64,000 bases of DNA, taken from NCBI GenBank assembly GCA_003416985.1, contig QVIN01000003.1, positions 558,001-622,000 on the forward strand. Reading direction: 5' to 3'. The notes beneath the pieces were generated by a model, which had not been told where the DNA came from, made no database searches, and saw only the letters and a list, made by a program, of their open reading frames with translations. Shown one piece after another: positions 37,431-46,255 of the stretch. The DNA is from Duganella sp. BJB480 (GTDB lineage Bacteria > Pseudomonadota > Gammaproteobacteria > Burkholderiales > Burkholderiaceae_D). Position 1 is the first letter of the stretch. The number at the start of each line of letters is the position of its first letter. A program made the translations under genes and the position numbers.

Positions 37431-39428
37431 ATGATTACGACCTCAGCATATCGCCTTCCCGCCCTGCTGCTTGCCGCCGCGCTCGCCAGCCCGGCCACCG
37501 CCGCTCCCCGCCCCGTCAAAGTCCTGTTGATCGGCATGTTCGCGCAAGAAGCGGCGGTGTGGACCGACAAGCTCAAGCTGGACCAGGCCATTCCGGTGCC
37601 GGGCCTGTCGCCCACCTATCCGGCGGTGCGCTGCAACCGGGACGACGTCTGCCAGCTGACGACCGACATGGGCAAGGCCAACGCCGCCGCATCGGTGGCG
37701 GCGCTGGTGCACAGCGGCTTGTTCGACCTCAGGCAAAGCTATTTCATCGTCGCCGGGGTCGCGGGCGTCGATCCGGCCCAGGGCACGATCGGCACGGCGG
37801 CGTGGTCGCGCTATCTGGTGGACTCGGACCTGGCCTGGGAGGTGGACGCGCGCGAACGCCCCGCCGGCTGGTCGACCGGCTACCTGGGCATCGGCGCCAA
37901 GGCGCCCGGCGTCAAGCCGGCGCTAGGCTATGGCACCGAGGTGTACCGGCTCAACGAAGGCTTGCTGAACAAGGCGCTGGAACTGTCGCGCGGCGTGACG
38001 CTGGCCGATGCCGCCGAAGCGAAAGCCTACCGCGCCCAGTACCCGTCGGCACCCGCGAACCAGCCGCCGCAAGTGACGCAATGCGATTCGCTGACCGGGA
38101 ATAACTGGTTCCACGGCGATCTGCTCGGCCAGCGCGCGCGGGACTGGGTCGCGCTGCTCACCGACCAGCAGGGCAGCTACTGCATGAGCTCACAGGAGGA
38201 CAACGCGACCTACACCGCCCTGATGCGCGGCGCCGAGGCCGGACTGCTCGACGCGCAGCGGGTGGCGGTGCTGCGCGCCGCGTCCAACTTCGACCGTCCG
38301 CATCCGGGCCAGACGGCGCTGGCGTCGCTGACCGCCAATGCGGGCGGCTTTCCGCTGGCGTTGCAGAACCTGTATCGCGCGGCGCACCCGCTGGTGCAGG
38401 ACATCGTCCAGCATTGGCCGGACTGGAAGGGTGGCGCGCCGCTGGCCCGGCCCGCGCACAGCGCGCCCCGCCGCCCGGCCTTCGCACCGAAGGTGGTGAT
38501 CATCAACATGTTCGCCGGCGAGGCGGCGCCCTTCATCAGCGAACTGGGACTGACGACCGAGCATCCGGTGCCGGGCCTGTCCGCACGCTATCCGGCGCTG
38601 CGCTGCGACCGCGACGACGTCTGCCAGGTCACCACCGACATGGGCTACAGCAACGCGGCATCCAGCGTCGCCGCCCTGCTCTACGCCAGCGGCTTCGACC
38701 TGCGCCACACCTATTTCATCATCGCGGGAATCGCCGGCATCAATCCCAAGCTGGGCACCGTCGGCTCGACGGCCTGGGCCGACTACGCGGTGGACTTCTC
38801 GCTGCTGCACGAGATCGACGCGCGGGAAATGCCGCAGGAATGGGCGAGCGGCTACTTCGGCATCCACACCAGCGCGCCGGATATCAAGCCCACGTTCAGC
38901 TACCGGACCGAATCCTTCCAGCTCAATCCCGAACTGGTGACGCGCGCCTACCAGCTCTCCAAAAACGTCACGCTTGGCGATTCCGCCGCCGCCATCGCCT
39001 ACCGGACCAACTTCGACACAGCCCCGGCCAATCAGCCGCCATCCGTGCTGCGCTGCGACACCGCGTCGACCGACACCTGGTTCGGTGGCGCCGCGCTGGC
39101 CGGCCGCGCCGAGAGCTGGTCCGCGCTGCTCACCGACGGCAAGGCCAGGTACTGCACCGCCCAGCAGGAGGACAACTCGACGCTCGAAGCGCTGCGGCGC
39201 GGCGGGGCCGCCGGCAAGGTGGATTTCAAGCGCGTGCTGATCCTGCGCGCCGGCTCGGACGTCGACCGTCCGCACCCAGGCCAAAGCGACAGCGACGTGC
39301 TGCTGAACTACACGCAGCAAGGCGGCTTCGCGCCCGCCGCGGCCAACCTCGCGCTGACCGCCCGTCCTGTCATCCGTAACATCGTCGGCAACTGGGCCAC
39401 ATGGAAGCGCGGCGTGCCGGGTCACTGA
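37431..39428 (+). CDS. secreted tandem purine-nucleoside-permease-domain protein
   Basis: This 665-residue protein has a signal peptide (MITTSAYRLPALLLAAALASPATA) and two homologous NUP-type domains: about residues 28-333 and 354-662, joined by a Pro/Ala/Arg linker. Both copies share PVPGLS-YPA-RC-RDDVCQ-TTDMG, YFI-AG-AG, YCxxxQEDN and FDRPHPGQ/VDRPHPGQ-type ends. Single-domain family members are fungal and bacterial nucleoside or purine uptake proteins of about 350 residues. A periplasmic nucleoside phosphorylase or binding role is possible. ATG 37431 gives the best signal peptide; earlier ATGs at 37371 and 37392 are less likely. Confidence 0.85.
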   Translation: MITTSAYRLPALLLAAALASPATAAPRPVKVLLIGMFAQEAAVWTDKLKLDQAIPVPGLSPTYPAVRCNRDDVCQLTTDMGKANAAASVAALVHSGLFDLRQSYFIVAGVAGVDPAQGTIGTAAWSRYLVDSDLAWEVDARERPAGWSTGYLGIGAKAPGVKPALGYGTEVYRLNEGLLNKALELSRGVTLADAAEAKAYRAQYPSAPANQPPQVTQCDSLTGNNWFHGDLLGQRARDWVALLTDQQGSYCMSSQEDNATYTALMRGAEAGLLDAQRVAVLRAASNFDRPHPGQTALASLTANAGGFPLALQNLYRAAHPLVQDIVQHWPDWKGGAPLARPAHSAPRRPAFAPKVVIINMFAGEAAPFISELGLTTEHPVPGLSARYPALRCDRDDVCQVTTDMGYSNAASSVAALLYASGFDLRHTYFIIAGIAGINPKLGTVGSTAWADYAVDFSLLHEIDAREMPQEWASGYFGIHTSAPDIKPTFSYRTESFQLNPELVTRAYQLSKNVTLGDSAAAIAYRTNFDTAPANQPPSVLRCDTASTDTWFGGAALAGRAESWSALLTDGKARYCTAQQEDNSTLEALRRGGAAGKVDFKRVLILRAGSDVDRPHPGQSDSDVLLNYTQQGGFAPAAANLALTARPVIRNIVGNWATWKRGVPGH

Positions 39429-39432
39429 TCAT

Positions 39433-39771
39433 TCATTTTGCGGCGGCGGGCTTTGTCGCAGCCGGCCGTTCGGCGCCGTAGGTCTTGACCAGGTAATCGA
39501 CCATATCGGGAATATCGGCGTCCGCAAAGGTGGCGCCGAACGGCTTCTTCATCTTCTTCACCGTGGCCTCCCAATACGCGCGCGGCGACGCCGGCGGCTG
39601 CGATTGAATATAGTGGACCGAGTGGCACAGCATGCAATTGTTCTGCACCAGCGCATAACCCGGCAGCGTGCTCGGTTTGAACAGCGCGGTTTCGGATGGC
39701 AGGTTGATGTCGAGCGCGAACGCGGGGGCGGCGGTCAGCAGGCCGGCGGCAAGCAGGGAACGGATCATCAT
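39433..39771 (-). CDS. sorB: sulfite dehydrogenase cytochrome c subunit SorB-like
   Basis: This 112-residue periplasmic monoheme cytochrome has a signal peptide (MMIRSLLAAGLLTAAPAFA), a heme site CMLCHS near residue 47, and YGAERPAATKPAAAK at the end. It should accept electrons from the molybdenum subunit encoded just upstream and pass them to the respiratory chain. ATG 39771 has AAGGAG six bases before it. It begins ten bases after the SorA stop. Confidence 0.88.
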   Translation of the reverse strand: MMIRSLLAAGLLTAAPAFALDINLPSETALFKPSTLPGYALVQNNCMLCHSVHYIQSQPPASPRAYWEATVKKMKKPFGATFADADIPDMVDYLVKTYGAERPAATKPAAAK

Positions 39772-39781
39772 GGGGCTCTCC

Positions 39782-41035
39782 TTAAACGGCGACGATGCGC
39801 GTCGATTCGACCACATTGCGCATGTAGCCGGGCGGGTTCCACAAGGCGCCGGCGGGCTGGCCCTGGCCAATGCGGTTGACCGCGCGCACCAGCAGCTCGT
39901 GGCTGCCCTTCTGCTTGGGCGTGAACGCCGCGCTCCATTCGCGGAACGAGTATTTGCCCAGGTCCTTGCCCAGTTGCGCGGCCTGCCAGGTCTTGCCGCC
40001 GTCCGCAGAGAAGGCCACCTCGTTGACGCCATAGCCGCCGTCGAACGCGATGCCGCGCACCACCGTCTGCCGTCCGGTCTTGACATGCGCGCCGTTGGCC
40101 GGGCTGGTGATGAAGGAGCGCACGTTCATGCGGTTGATCGGCACGGTCTTGGTTGGCGCCTTGCCTGGTTCGGTACAGGCGCACTGGTTGTCCGGAATGC
40201 GGTAGGCGGTGCTCATCCAGAAGCCGTCGAACACCTTGTCGGTCACGGTGATGTCGGACAAGTGCTTGACCCAGTAGGTGCCGTAGTAGCCGGGCACGAT
40301 CAGGCGCAGCGGATAGCCGTTCAGCATCGGCAGGTCGGCGCCGTTCATCTGCCAGGCCAGCATCACTTCGCCGTCCAGCGCGTGGTCGAGATTGAGGGCC
40401 TTGACGAAATCCGGGCCGTCGCCGAGCGGCGGCGTGTCCAGGCCATTGAAGGCCACCTGCACCGAGCCGGCCTTCACGCCGGCCTTCTCCAGCACCTTGC
40501 GCAGCGGGACGCCGGTCCAGCGCGCGTTGCCCATGGCGCCGTTGGACAGCTGGCCGCCGTTGGCGCGCGGCTCGAAATGCCCACGGCTGTTGCCTGAGCA
40601 TTGGACCACGGCGACCAACTCGGTCGCATCGGCCATCTGCCGCAGGTCGGACAGCGACAACTCCAGCGGCGTGTTGACGTTGCCGCCCACGCGCAGGCGA
40701 TACGTCTGCGGATCGATGGAGGTCGGGATGCCGCTCCAGTGGTAGCGCACGAAGAAGGCGTCGTTGGGCGTGATCGCCGATTCGTTGAAGACGCTGAACG
40801 GCGTTTCCAGCTGCGGCGGACGGGCGGTGAGCAGGATCAGCGGCCGCTTCTGCGGATAGGCGACCAGTTCGCGCTCGCCGTTTTCGAACGGCAGCGTGAC
40901 ACGGCCCGCATCCGCCGCGAGGGCGTCCAGCGCCGGACTGCCGAAAGCGGCGGCCGCGCCTAGCGTGCCGGCCTGCCGCAAAAAGGAACGGCGCCGCAGC
41001 GCCTCCGCTGTCAATACCAACGCTTTAGTCGCCAT
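39782..41035 (-). CDS. sorA: sulfite dehydrogenase molybdopterin subunit SorA-like
   Basis: This 417-residue sulfite-oxidase-fold enzyme oxidises sulfite to sulfate in the periplasm. A twin-arginine signal (RRRSFLRQAG, residues 14-23) suggests export with the cofactor. The molybdenum-binding Cys146 lies in VVQCSGNSRG, followed by GVPLRKVLEKAG, and the C-terminal dimerisation domain ends the protein. It lacks a fused heme domain, so SorB is its electron acceptor. It is divergent-adjacent to a LysR gene and a YeiH exporter. Confidence 0.93.
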   Translation of the reverse strand: MATKALVLTAEALRRRSFLRQAGTLGAAAAFGSPALDALAADAGRVTLPFENGERELVAYPQKRPLILLTARPPQLETPFSVFNESAITPNDAFFVRYHWSGIPTSIDPQTYRLRVGGNVNTPLELSLSDLRQMADATELVAVVQCSGNSRGHFEPRANGGQLSNGAMGNARWTGVPLRKVLEKAGVKAGSVQVAFNGLDTPPLGDGPDFVKALNLDHALDGEVMLAWQMNGADLPMLNGYPLRLIVPGYYGTYWVKHLSDITVTDKVFDGFWMSTAYRIPDNQCACTEPGKAPTKTVPINRMNVRSFITSPANGAHVKTGRQTVVRGIAFDGGYGVNEVAFSADGGKTWQAAQLGKDLGKYSFREWSAAFTPKQKGSHELLVRAVNRIGQGQPAGALWNPPGYMRNVVESTRIVAV

Positions 41036-41068
41036 ACCGGTCTCCGAATTGTTGTGATGATAACGGCG

Positions 41069-41971
41069 TCAATATTGCCACAAATCGGTGCGCGTCTCCC
41101 GAATCAACTGTTCCAACGCCATCGAGGCCTTGCTCTTGTAACGCTCCCGATGGCGCAGCATCAGGAAGTCGCGCCCCGCCATCTTGAAGTTCGCCTTGGC
41201 CAGCAAGCCCGCCTGCAAATGCGAGGCCACCACCAGCTCCGACACGACGGTGGCGAACGGCCCCGCCATCACGGCCGAGCGCACCGCCTCGTTCGACGGC
41301 AGCGACAGCGCGACCTGCAGCGCGTCCACCGGGATGCCGCGCGCCGCCAGCGCCGCCTCGAACGCGGAGCGGGTGCCCGAGCCTTCCTCGCGCAATATCC
41401 ACTGGGCCGCCAGCAGCTGCGCCGGCCGCAGCGCCTTGCCGGCCGCCCAGGGATGATCCGGCGCGACCACCGCCACCATGCGGTCCTGTGCCACCGGCTC
41501 GGCCAGCAGCGCCGGCTCGTCGATCGCGCCTTCCACGAACCCGAGGTCGGCGACGCCCTGCACCACGGCCTGCGCCACGTTCTGGGTGTTATCCACCGCG
41601 ACGTCGAGCGTGATCGACGGCCAGGCCTGGCGGAAGCGCACCAGGAACTGCGGCAGCCAGTAGCTGGCGATGGTCTGGCTGGCCTGTATGGTCAGCGTGC
41701 CGCGCTTCATGCCGCCCAATTCGGCGAGCGTCAGTTCGGCGGCGCGGGCGCTGGCCAGCGTGCGGCGCGCCTCCACCAGGAAGATGCGGCCAGCCTCGCT
41801 GGTTTCGATGCGCCGCCCGACGCGGTTGAACAGCGGCGTTCCATAGCGCTCCTCCAGCACCTTGATGGAGGCGCTGACGGCGGACGGCGTGAGCGCCAGC
41901 GCGCTCGCCGCCTGCGTCAGGTGCTGGCGCTCGGCGACTTCCACGAAGATGCGTAATTGTTCCAGTGTCAT
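41069..41971 (-). CDS. LysR-family regulator, YeiE/CysL-like
   Basis: This 300-residue LysR regulator has a winged helix-turn-helix at residues 1-60 (MTLEQLRIFVEVAERQHLTQAASALALTPSAVSASI) and a substrate domain from about 88. The N-terminal form resembles the YeiE/CysL group, whose E. coli relative lies beside yeiH. Here it sits between sorA and a divergent yeiH-type gene, which suggests control of sulfite handling. The function is inferred from context. Confidence 0.88.
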   Translation of the reverse strand: MTLEQLRIFVEVAERQHLTQAASALALTPSAVSASIKVLEERYGTPLFNRVGRRIETSEAGRIFLVEARRTLASARAAELTLAELGGMKRGTLTIQASQTIASYWLPQFLVRFRQAWPSITLDVAVDNTQNVAQAVVQGVADLGFVEGAIDEPALLAEPVAQDRMVAVVAPDHPWAAGKALRPAQLLAAQWILREEGSGTRSAFEAALAARGIPVDALQVALSLPSNEAVRSAVMAGPFATVVSELVVASHLQAGLLAKANFKMAGRDFLMLRHRERYKSKASMALEQLIRETRTDLWQY

Positions 41972-41981
41972 TGTTCGATTT

Positions 41982-42049
41982 GATTGAATGAATCGTCATA
42001 AATTGTAAGATGGACGCAACGATCTGTCGACTTGATAATCGCTCTTATC
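41982..42049. promoter_or_regulatory. candidate LysR operators between regulator and YeiH gene
   Basis: Two dyads lie in the 98-base divergent gap: GATT-N5-AATC at 41982-41994, and GATAA-N6-TTATC at 42034-42049. Both fit the T-N11-A type of LysR box. No binding site is known for this regulator, so this rests on symmetry and place. Confidence 0.35.
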
Positions 42050-42069
42050 GAACCTTCAAGGATGACGCA

Positions 42070-43074
42070 ATGAACAAAACCATGACAGACGCCCTGCCCG
42101 GCCTGGCGCTATGCTGCGTGGTCACCGCCTCCGCCTACGCGCTGGAAGCTGTGGAGAGCGCGGTGCTGGGCCGCGCATGGCTGGAGAGCCTGGTGCTGGC
42201 CATCCTGCTGGGCACCGCCATCCGCACCTTGCTGGGCATCGAGCAGCGCTTCGAGGCCGGCATCCAGGTCGGCGCCAAGCTGCTGCTGGAGATTGCCGTG
42301 GTGCTGCTGGGCGCATCGATCAGCGCGCGTTCGCTGCTGGAGAACGGCATCGGCTTGATCGGTGGGATCGCCGCTGTGGTGGCGATCGCGATCGCGCTCA
42401 GTTTCGCCATCGGCCGCGCCTTCGGGCTGCCGCGCAAGATGGCGATCCTGATCGCCTGCGGCAATTCGATCTGCGGCAATTCGGCCATCGCCGCCGTGGC
42501 GCCGGTGATCGACGCCGATGGCCAGGACGTCGCCGCCGCCATCGCCTTCACCGCGGTGCTGGGCGTGGCCGTGGTGCTGGTGCTGCCGTTGATGGTGTCG
42601 CTGCTGTCGTTCTCGCCGGTGCAGTTCGGCGTGTTCGCCGGGCTGACCGTGTACGCGGTGCCGCAGGTGCTGGCCGCCACCGGTTCGGTCGCCGTCAGCA
42701 GCGTGCATGTCGGCACGCTGGTCAAGCTGGTGCGGGTGCTGATGCTTGGTCCGGTGGTGCTGACGCTGTCGCTGTTGGCGCCGCGCGAAGGCGCATCGCG
42801 GCCCGCGCTGTCGCATCTGGTGCCGTGGTTCATCGCCGGCTTCCTGCTGTTGCTGGCCTTGCGCTCTTTCGGCGCGATACCGGCGGCCGCGCTGGCGCCG
42901 GCGCACGCGGCGGCCAACTTCTTCACCATCATGTCGATGGCCGCGCTGGGGCTGGGCGTGGACGCACGCGCCGTGCTGCGCGCCGGCGGGCGGGTCGCGG
43001 CGGTGGTCGTGCTGTCCTTGCTGGGCCTTGCCGCCGTCAGTTTTGCGCTGATCAAACTGTTGGGTATCGCCTGA
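42070..43074 (+). CDS. YeiH-type putative sulfate/sulfonate exporter
   Basis: This 334-residue inner-membrane protein has about ten helices. The YeiH/UPF0324 signatures are GTAIRTLLG, FEAGIQVGAKLLLEIAVVLLGASIS, CGNSICGNSAIAAVAPVI, YAVPQVLAAT and FFTIMSMAALGLGVDARAV. Family members are proposed sulfate/sulfite exporters. The start at 42070 has AAGGATG before it; an open frame from 42010 is rejected. The neighbourhood of sulfite dehydrogenase and a YeiE-like LysR supports a sulfur-oxyanion role. Confidence 0.9.
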   Translation: MNKTMTDALPGLALCCVVTASAYALEAVESAVLGRAWLESLVLAILLGTAIRTLLGIEQRFEAGIQVGAKLLLEIAVVLLGASISARSLLENGIGLIGGIAAVVAIAIALSFAIGRAFGLPRKMAILIACGNSICGNSAIAAVAPVIDADGQDVAAAIAFTAVLGVAVVLVLPLMVSLLSFSPVQFGVFAGLTVYAVPQVLAATGSVAVSSVHVGTLVKLVRVLMLGPVVLTLSLLAPREGASRPALSHLVPWFIAGFLLLLALRSFGAIPAAALAPAHAAANFFTIMSMAALGLGVDARAVLRAGGRVAAVVVLSLLGLAAVSFALIKLLGIA

Positions 43075-43087
43075 GACCCGCCGCCGT

Positions 43088-43849
43088 CTAGCCGCCCTTA
43101 CCCGCCACCGCCTGCCGGTACTGCGTCGGCGTGACGCCGGTGGTGGCCTTGAACTGGCGGGTGAAGGCGGAGTGGTCGCCGTAGCCGCAGGCCTGGGCGA
43201 TTTCGGCCACGCTGGCCGTCCCCTTCAACAAGCGCGACGCCGCTTCGACCCGGGTCTGGATGATCATCTGGCGCGGCGTCAGGTGGAAGATGCGCAGGAA
43301 GTAGCGCTCGATCTGCGCCACCGACATGTGCGCCGTGCGCGCCAGCTCGGCCAGCTGCAAGGGCTGGCCGTATTCCTGATGGATCAGGTTCACCGCCGCC
43401 GCCACCTTGCGGTAGGCCGGATTCTTCTTGTCCGCCATCGCCAGGTCGCGCGAGACGCCGGTCAAACCGACGATGCGGCCATCTGCATCGCGCAGCGCGG
43501 TCTTGCGCGTCAGGCACCAGCCGGGATCGCGGTTGGGATACAAATGCAGTTCCAGCTGGTCTTCGATGTCGCTGCCGCCGGCCAGCACCGCCATGTCCTG
43601 CGCCAGGTAGGTCTGCCCGAACGGACGGGCGAACACCTCGGCCGGCGTGCGCCCGATCAGCGCCGCCTTATGCCGCTGGCCGCAGCGCTGGACCAGGGTC
43701 TGGTTGACCACCACGTAGCGGCACTCCACGTCCTTGACGAAGAAAACCACGTCCGGCAGCGCGTCGAACAGCGCTTCGGAAAAGAAGGGATCGGCGATGC
43801 CCGCGCCCAGGGCGCGACGGGCGTCGTCGTGAGGGAGTTCTGTATGCAT
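43088..43849 (-). CDS. PAS-domain AraC-family regulator
   Basis: This 253-residue regulator has an N-terminal PAS/PAC domain (residues ~20-130; ALPDVVFFVKDVECRYVVVNQTLVQRCG; GRIVGLTGVSRDL). A C-terminal AraC helix-turn-helix pair follows (LAELARTAHMSVAQIERYFLRIF; SVAEIAQACGYGDHSAFTRQFKATTGVTPTQYR). It is divergent from the hydroxyproline operon and is its likely regulator, though PAS-AraC regulators usually sense something other than small catabolites. ATG 43849 is chosen, but an ATG at 43900 is possible, adding 17 residues. Confidence 0.85.
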   Translation of the reverse strand: MHTELPHDDARRALGAGIADPFFSEALFDALPDVVFFVKDVECRYVVVNQTLVQRCGQRHKAALIGRTPAEVFARPFGQTYLAQDMAVLAGGSDIEDQLELHLYPNRDPGWCLTRKTALRDADGRIVGLTGVSRDLAMADKKNPAYRKVAAAVNLIHQEYGQPLQLAELARTAHMSVAQIERYFLRIFHLTPRQMIIQTRVEAASRLLKGTASVAEIAQACGYGDHSAFTRQFKATTGVTPTQYRQAVAGKGG

Positions 43850-43972
43850 GAAGGCGATTGTGCCAGCGGCGCGGGGCGGCGTCTCCTGTTTTATCGCCAT
43901 TGTGCAGATTTCGTCATCGATCATGCGCAGGAGATGCAAGACAGCGCGCCCCGGGAAGCCTAAGATTTGAGC

Positions 43973-44905
43973 ATGAAAAACATCTCCATCATCGACTCCC
44001 ACACCGGCGGCGAACCGACCCGCCTGGTCATAGACGGCGGCCCGGAACTGCGCCAGGGCCCGCTCAGCGAGCGGCTCGCGCTGCTGAAACGGCAGCACGA
44101 CACGTTCCGCTCCGCCGTGGTCTGCGAGCCGCGCGGCTCGGACGTGCTGGTCGGCGCGCTGCTGTGCGAGCCGCACGCCCCCGATTGTGCGGCAGGCGTC
44201 ATCTTCTTCAACAATGTCGGCTACCTCGGCATGTGCGGCCACGGCACCATCGGCCTGGTCGCGTCGCTGGCCTACATGGGCCGCATCGGCGCCGGCCGCC
44301 ACCGCATCGATACGCCGGTGGGCGTGGTGGAGGCGGAGCTGCATGAAGATGGCAGCGTCACCGTGGACAACGTGGCCTCCTACCGCAGCCAGGCCCAGGT
44401 CACGGTCGAGGTGCCCGGCCACGGACCGGTCACCGGCGATGTCGCCTGGGGCGGCAACTGGTTCTTCCTGGTTTCCGGTCATGGACTGGAACTGGGCGTT
44501 GGCAACGTCGAGGCGCTGACCGCCTACAGCGTGGCCGTGGGCGCGGCGCTGGAACGGGCCGGCATCACCGGCGCCGACGGCGCGCTGATCGACCATATCG
44601 AATTGTTCGCGCCATCGCGCACCGGCGCCGACAGCCAGAGCTTCGTGCTCTGCCCCGGCAAGGCCTACGACCGTTCGCCCTGCGGCACCGGCACCAGCGC
44701 CAAGCTGGCCTGCCTGGCGGCCGACGGCAAGCTGGCCGAGGGCGCGCTGTGGAAGCAGGAGAGCGTGATCGGCAGCGTGTTCGAAGCCTCGTACCGCTAT
44801 CGCGGCGAGCAGCTGATCCCCAGCATCCGCGGCCGCGCATGGGTCAATTCGCAGGCGCAGCTGATCCTCGATCCGACCGATCCTTTCGTCTGGGGCATAC
44901 GGTGA
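43973..44905 (+). CDS. 4-hydroxyproline 2-epimerase
   Basis: This 310-residue proline-racemase-family enzyme converts trans-4-hydroxy-L-proline to cis-4-hydroxy-D-proline. Two catalytic Cys are present: Cys88 (GMCGHGTIG) and Cys237 ([10 protein letters not shown]), which separates it from the Thr-bearing hydroxyproline dehydratases. ATG 43973 is preferred over the TTG two codons before. It is first in an operon; its stop overlaps the next gene by four bases. It corresponds to LhpA/HypRE. Confidence 0.93.
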   Translation: MKNISIIDSHTGGEPTRLVIDGGPELRQGPLSERLALLKRQHDTFRSAVVCEPRGSDVLVGALLCEPHAPDCAAGVIFFNNVGYLGMCGHGTIGLVASLAYMGRIGAGRHRIDTPVGVVEAELHEDGSVTVDNVASYRSQAQVTVEVPGHGPVTGDVAWGGNWFFLVSGHGLELGVGNVEALTAYSVAVGAALERAGITGADGALIDHIELFAPSRTGADSQSFVLCPGKAYDRSPCGTGTSAKLACLAADGKLAEGALWKQESVIGSVFEASYRYRGEQLIPSIRGRAWVNSQAQLILDPTDPFVWGIR

Positions 44906-46008
44906 ACCAGCAAGACGTGATCGTCATCGGCGCCGGCATCGTCGGCGCCGCCTGTGCGGATGCGCTCAGCCAGCGCGGCCTGCGGGTGATGGTGATCGAA
45001 CAGGACATGCCCGGCGGCGGCGCCACTGCGGCCGGCATGGGCCACCTGGTGGTCATGGACGACAACCCGGCGGAGCTGGCGCTGTCGGCGTATTCGGTCT
45101 CGCTGTGGAATTCGCTGGTGGGCGACCTGCCGCAGCGCCACGAGTACAGCCGCTGCGGCACCATCTGGGTGGCCGCCGACGAAGAGGAAATGGACGCGGC
45201 GCGCGCCAAGGCCGACACCCTGAGCGCCTACGGCCTGGCCTGCGAAATGCTGTCGCCCGCCGCGCTGTATGCGCGCGAACCGCAGCTGCGCACCGGCCTG
45301 GCCGGCGGCCTGCTGGTGCCCGGCGATGGCCTGGTCTATCCGCCCAAGAGCGCGCGCATACTGCTGGACCGCGCGATCCGCCGCGGCGCCACCACGCTGC
45401 TCGGCAGCGTCGCCGCCATCGAAGACAACGGCGTGCTGCTGGCCGACGGCACGCGCCACCAGGCCTCGCAAGTGGTGCTGGCCGCCGGTTCGCGCTCGGC
45501 CGCGCTTCTGCCGGAACTGCCGGTGCAGCCGAAGAAGGGACACATCGCCATCACCGACCGCTATCCCGGCTTTGTCCACCACCAGCTGGTGGAACTGGGA
45601 TACATCAAAAGCGCCCACGCCGCCAGCGGCGACTCGGTCGCGTTCAATTTGCAGCCCCGTCCTACCGGACAAGTATTGATCGGCTCCTCCCGCCAGTTCG
45701 ACACAATCGACCTGGCGGTGGAGCCGGCCATGCTGCAACGCATGCTGCGCCATGCCGCCACGTTCACGCCGGCCCTGGCGCAACTGAACGTGCTGCGCTG
45801 CTGGACCGGCCTGCGCGCCGCCACGCCGGACGGCATGCCACTGATCGGCCCCCACGCCGCGCGGCGCGGACTGTGGCTGGCGACCGGACATGAAGGCCTG
45901 GGCATCACCACCTCGCTGGCGACGGCGCAGCTGCTGGCCGCGCAGATGACCGGCGACAGCACACGCATCCCCTACACCCCCTACCTGCCGGGGCGTTTCA
46001 ATGACTGA
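44902..46008 (+). CDS. D-hydroxyproline dehydrogenase FAD subunit (LhpB-like)
   Basis: This 368-residue DAO-family flavoprotein has the FAD-binding [17 protein letters not shown] at the N-terminus and a conserved C-terminal [20 protein letters not shown]. It should oxidise cis-4-hydroxy-D-proline to the pyrroline. The GTG start at 44902 overlaps the epimerase stop; the long upstream frame is an out-of-frame reading of that gene. It is followed by two subunit genes that also overlap. Confidence 0.88.
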   Translation: MNQQDVIVIGAGIVGAACADALSQRGLRVMVIEQDMPGGGATAAGMGHLVVMDDNPAELALSAYSVSLWNSLVGDLPQRHEYSRCGTIWVAADEEEMDAARAKADTLSAYGLACEMLSPAALYAREPQLRTGLAGGLLVPGDGLVYPPKSARILLDRAIRRGATTLLGSVAAIEDNGVLLADGTRHQASQVVLAAGSRSAALLPELPVQPKKGHIAITDRYPGFVHHQLVELGYIKSAHAASGDSVAFNLQPRPTGQVLIGSSRQFDTIDLAVEPAMLQRMLRHAATFTPALAQLNVLRCWTGLRAATPDGMPLIGPHAARRGLWLATGHEGLGITTSLATAQLLAAQMTGDSTRIPYTPYLPGRFND

Positions 46009-46255
46009 CGTGGTCCTCAACATCAACGGCCATGACATCCACGTGGCGCAGGGCGTCAGCGTGGCCGCCGCCATCGCCATGGCCGGCAGCGCCGTCACCC
46101 GGCGCTCGGTGCGCGGCGCGGCGCGCGCGCCCTTGTGCGGCATGGGCGTCTGCCAGGAATGCCGCGTCACCATCGACGGCCGCATGCACCAGCTGTCATG
46201 CCAGACTTTATGCGCCGACGGCATGCGCGTGATCACCGGCGAGTCCCGGCCATGA
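46001..46255 (+). CDS. small (2Fe-2S) subunit of the dehydrogenase (LhpF-like)
   Basis: This 84-residue ferredoxin-like protein has the Cys pattern CGMGVCQECRV and a further Cys near LSCQ. It resembles the small iron-sulfur subunit of heteromeric hydroxyproline, sarcosine or opine dehydrogenases. It overlaps the FAD subunit end and the next gene start by four or more bases, which shows tight coupling. Confidence 0.88.
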   Translation: MTDVVLNINGHDIHVAQGVSVAAAIAMAGSAVTRRSVRGAARAPLCGMGVCQECRVTIDGRMHQLSCQTLCADGMRVITGESRP

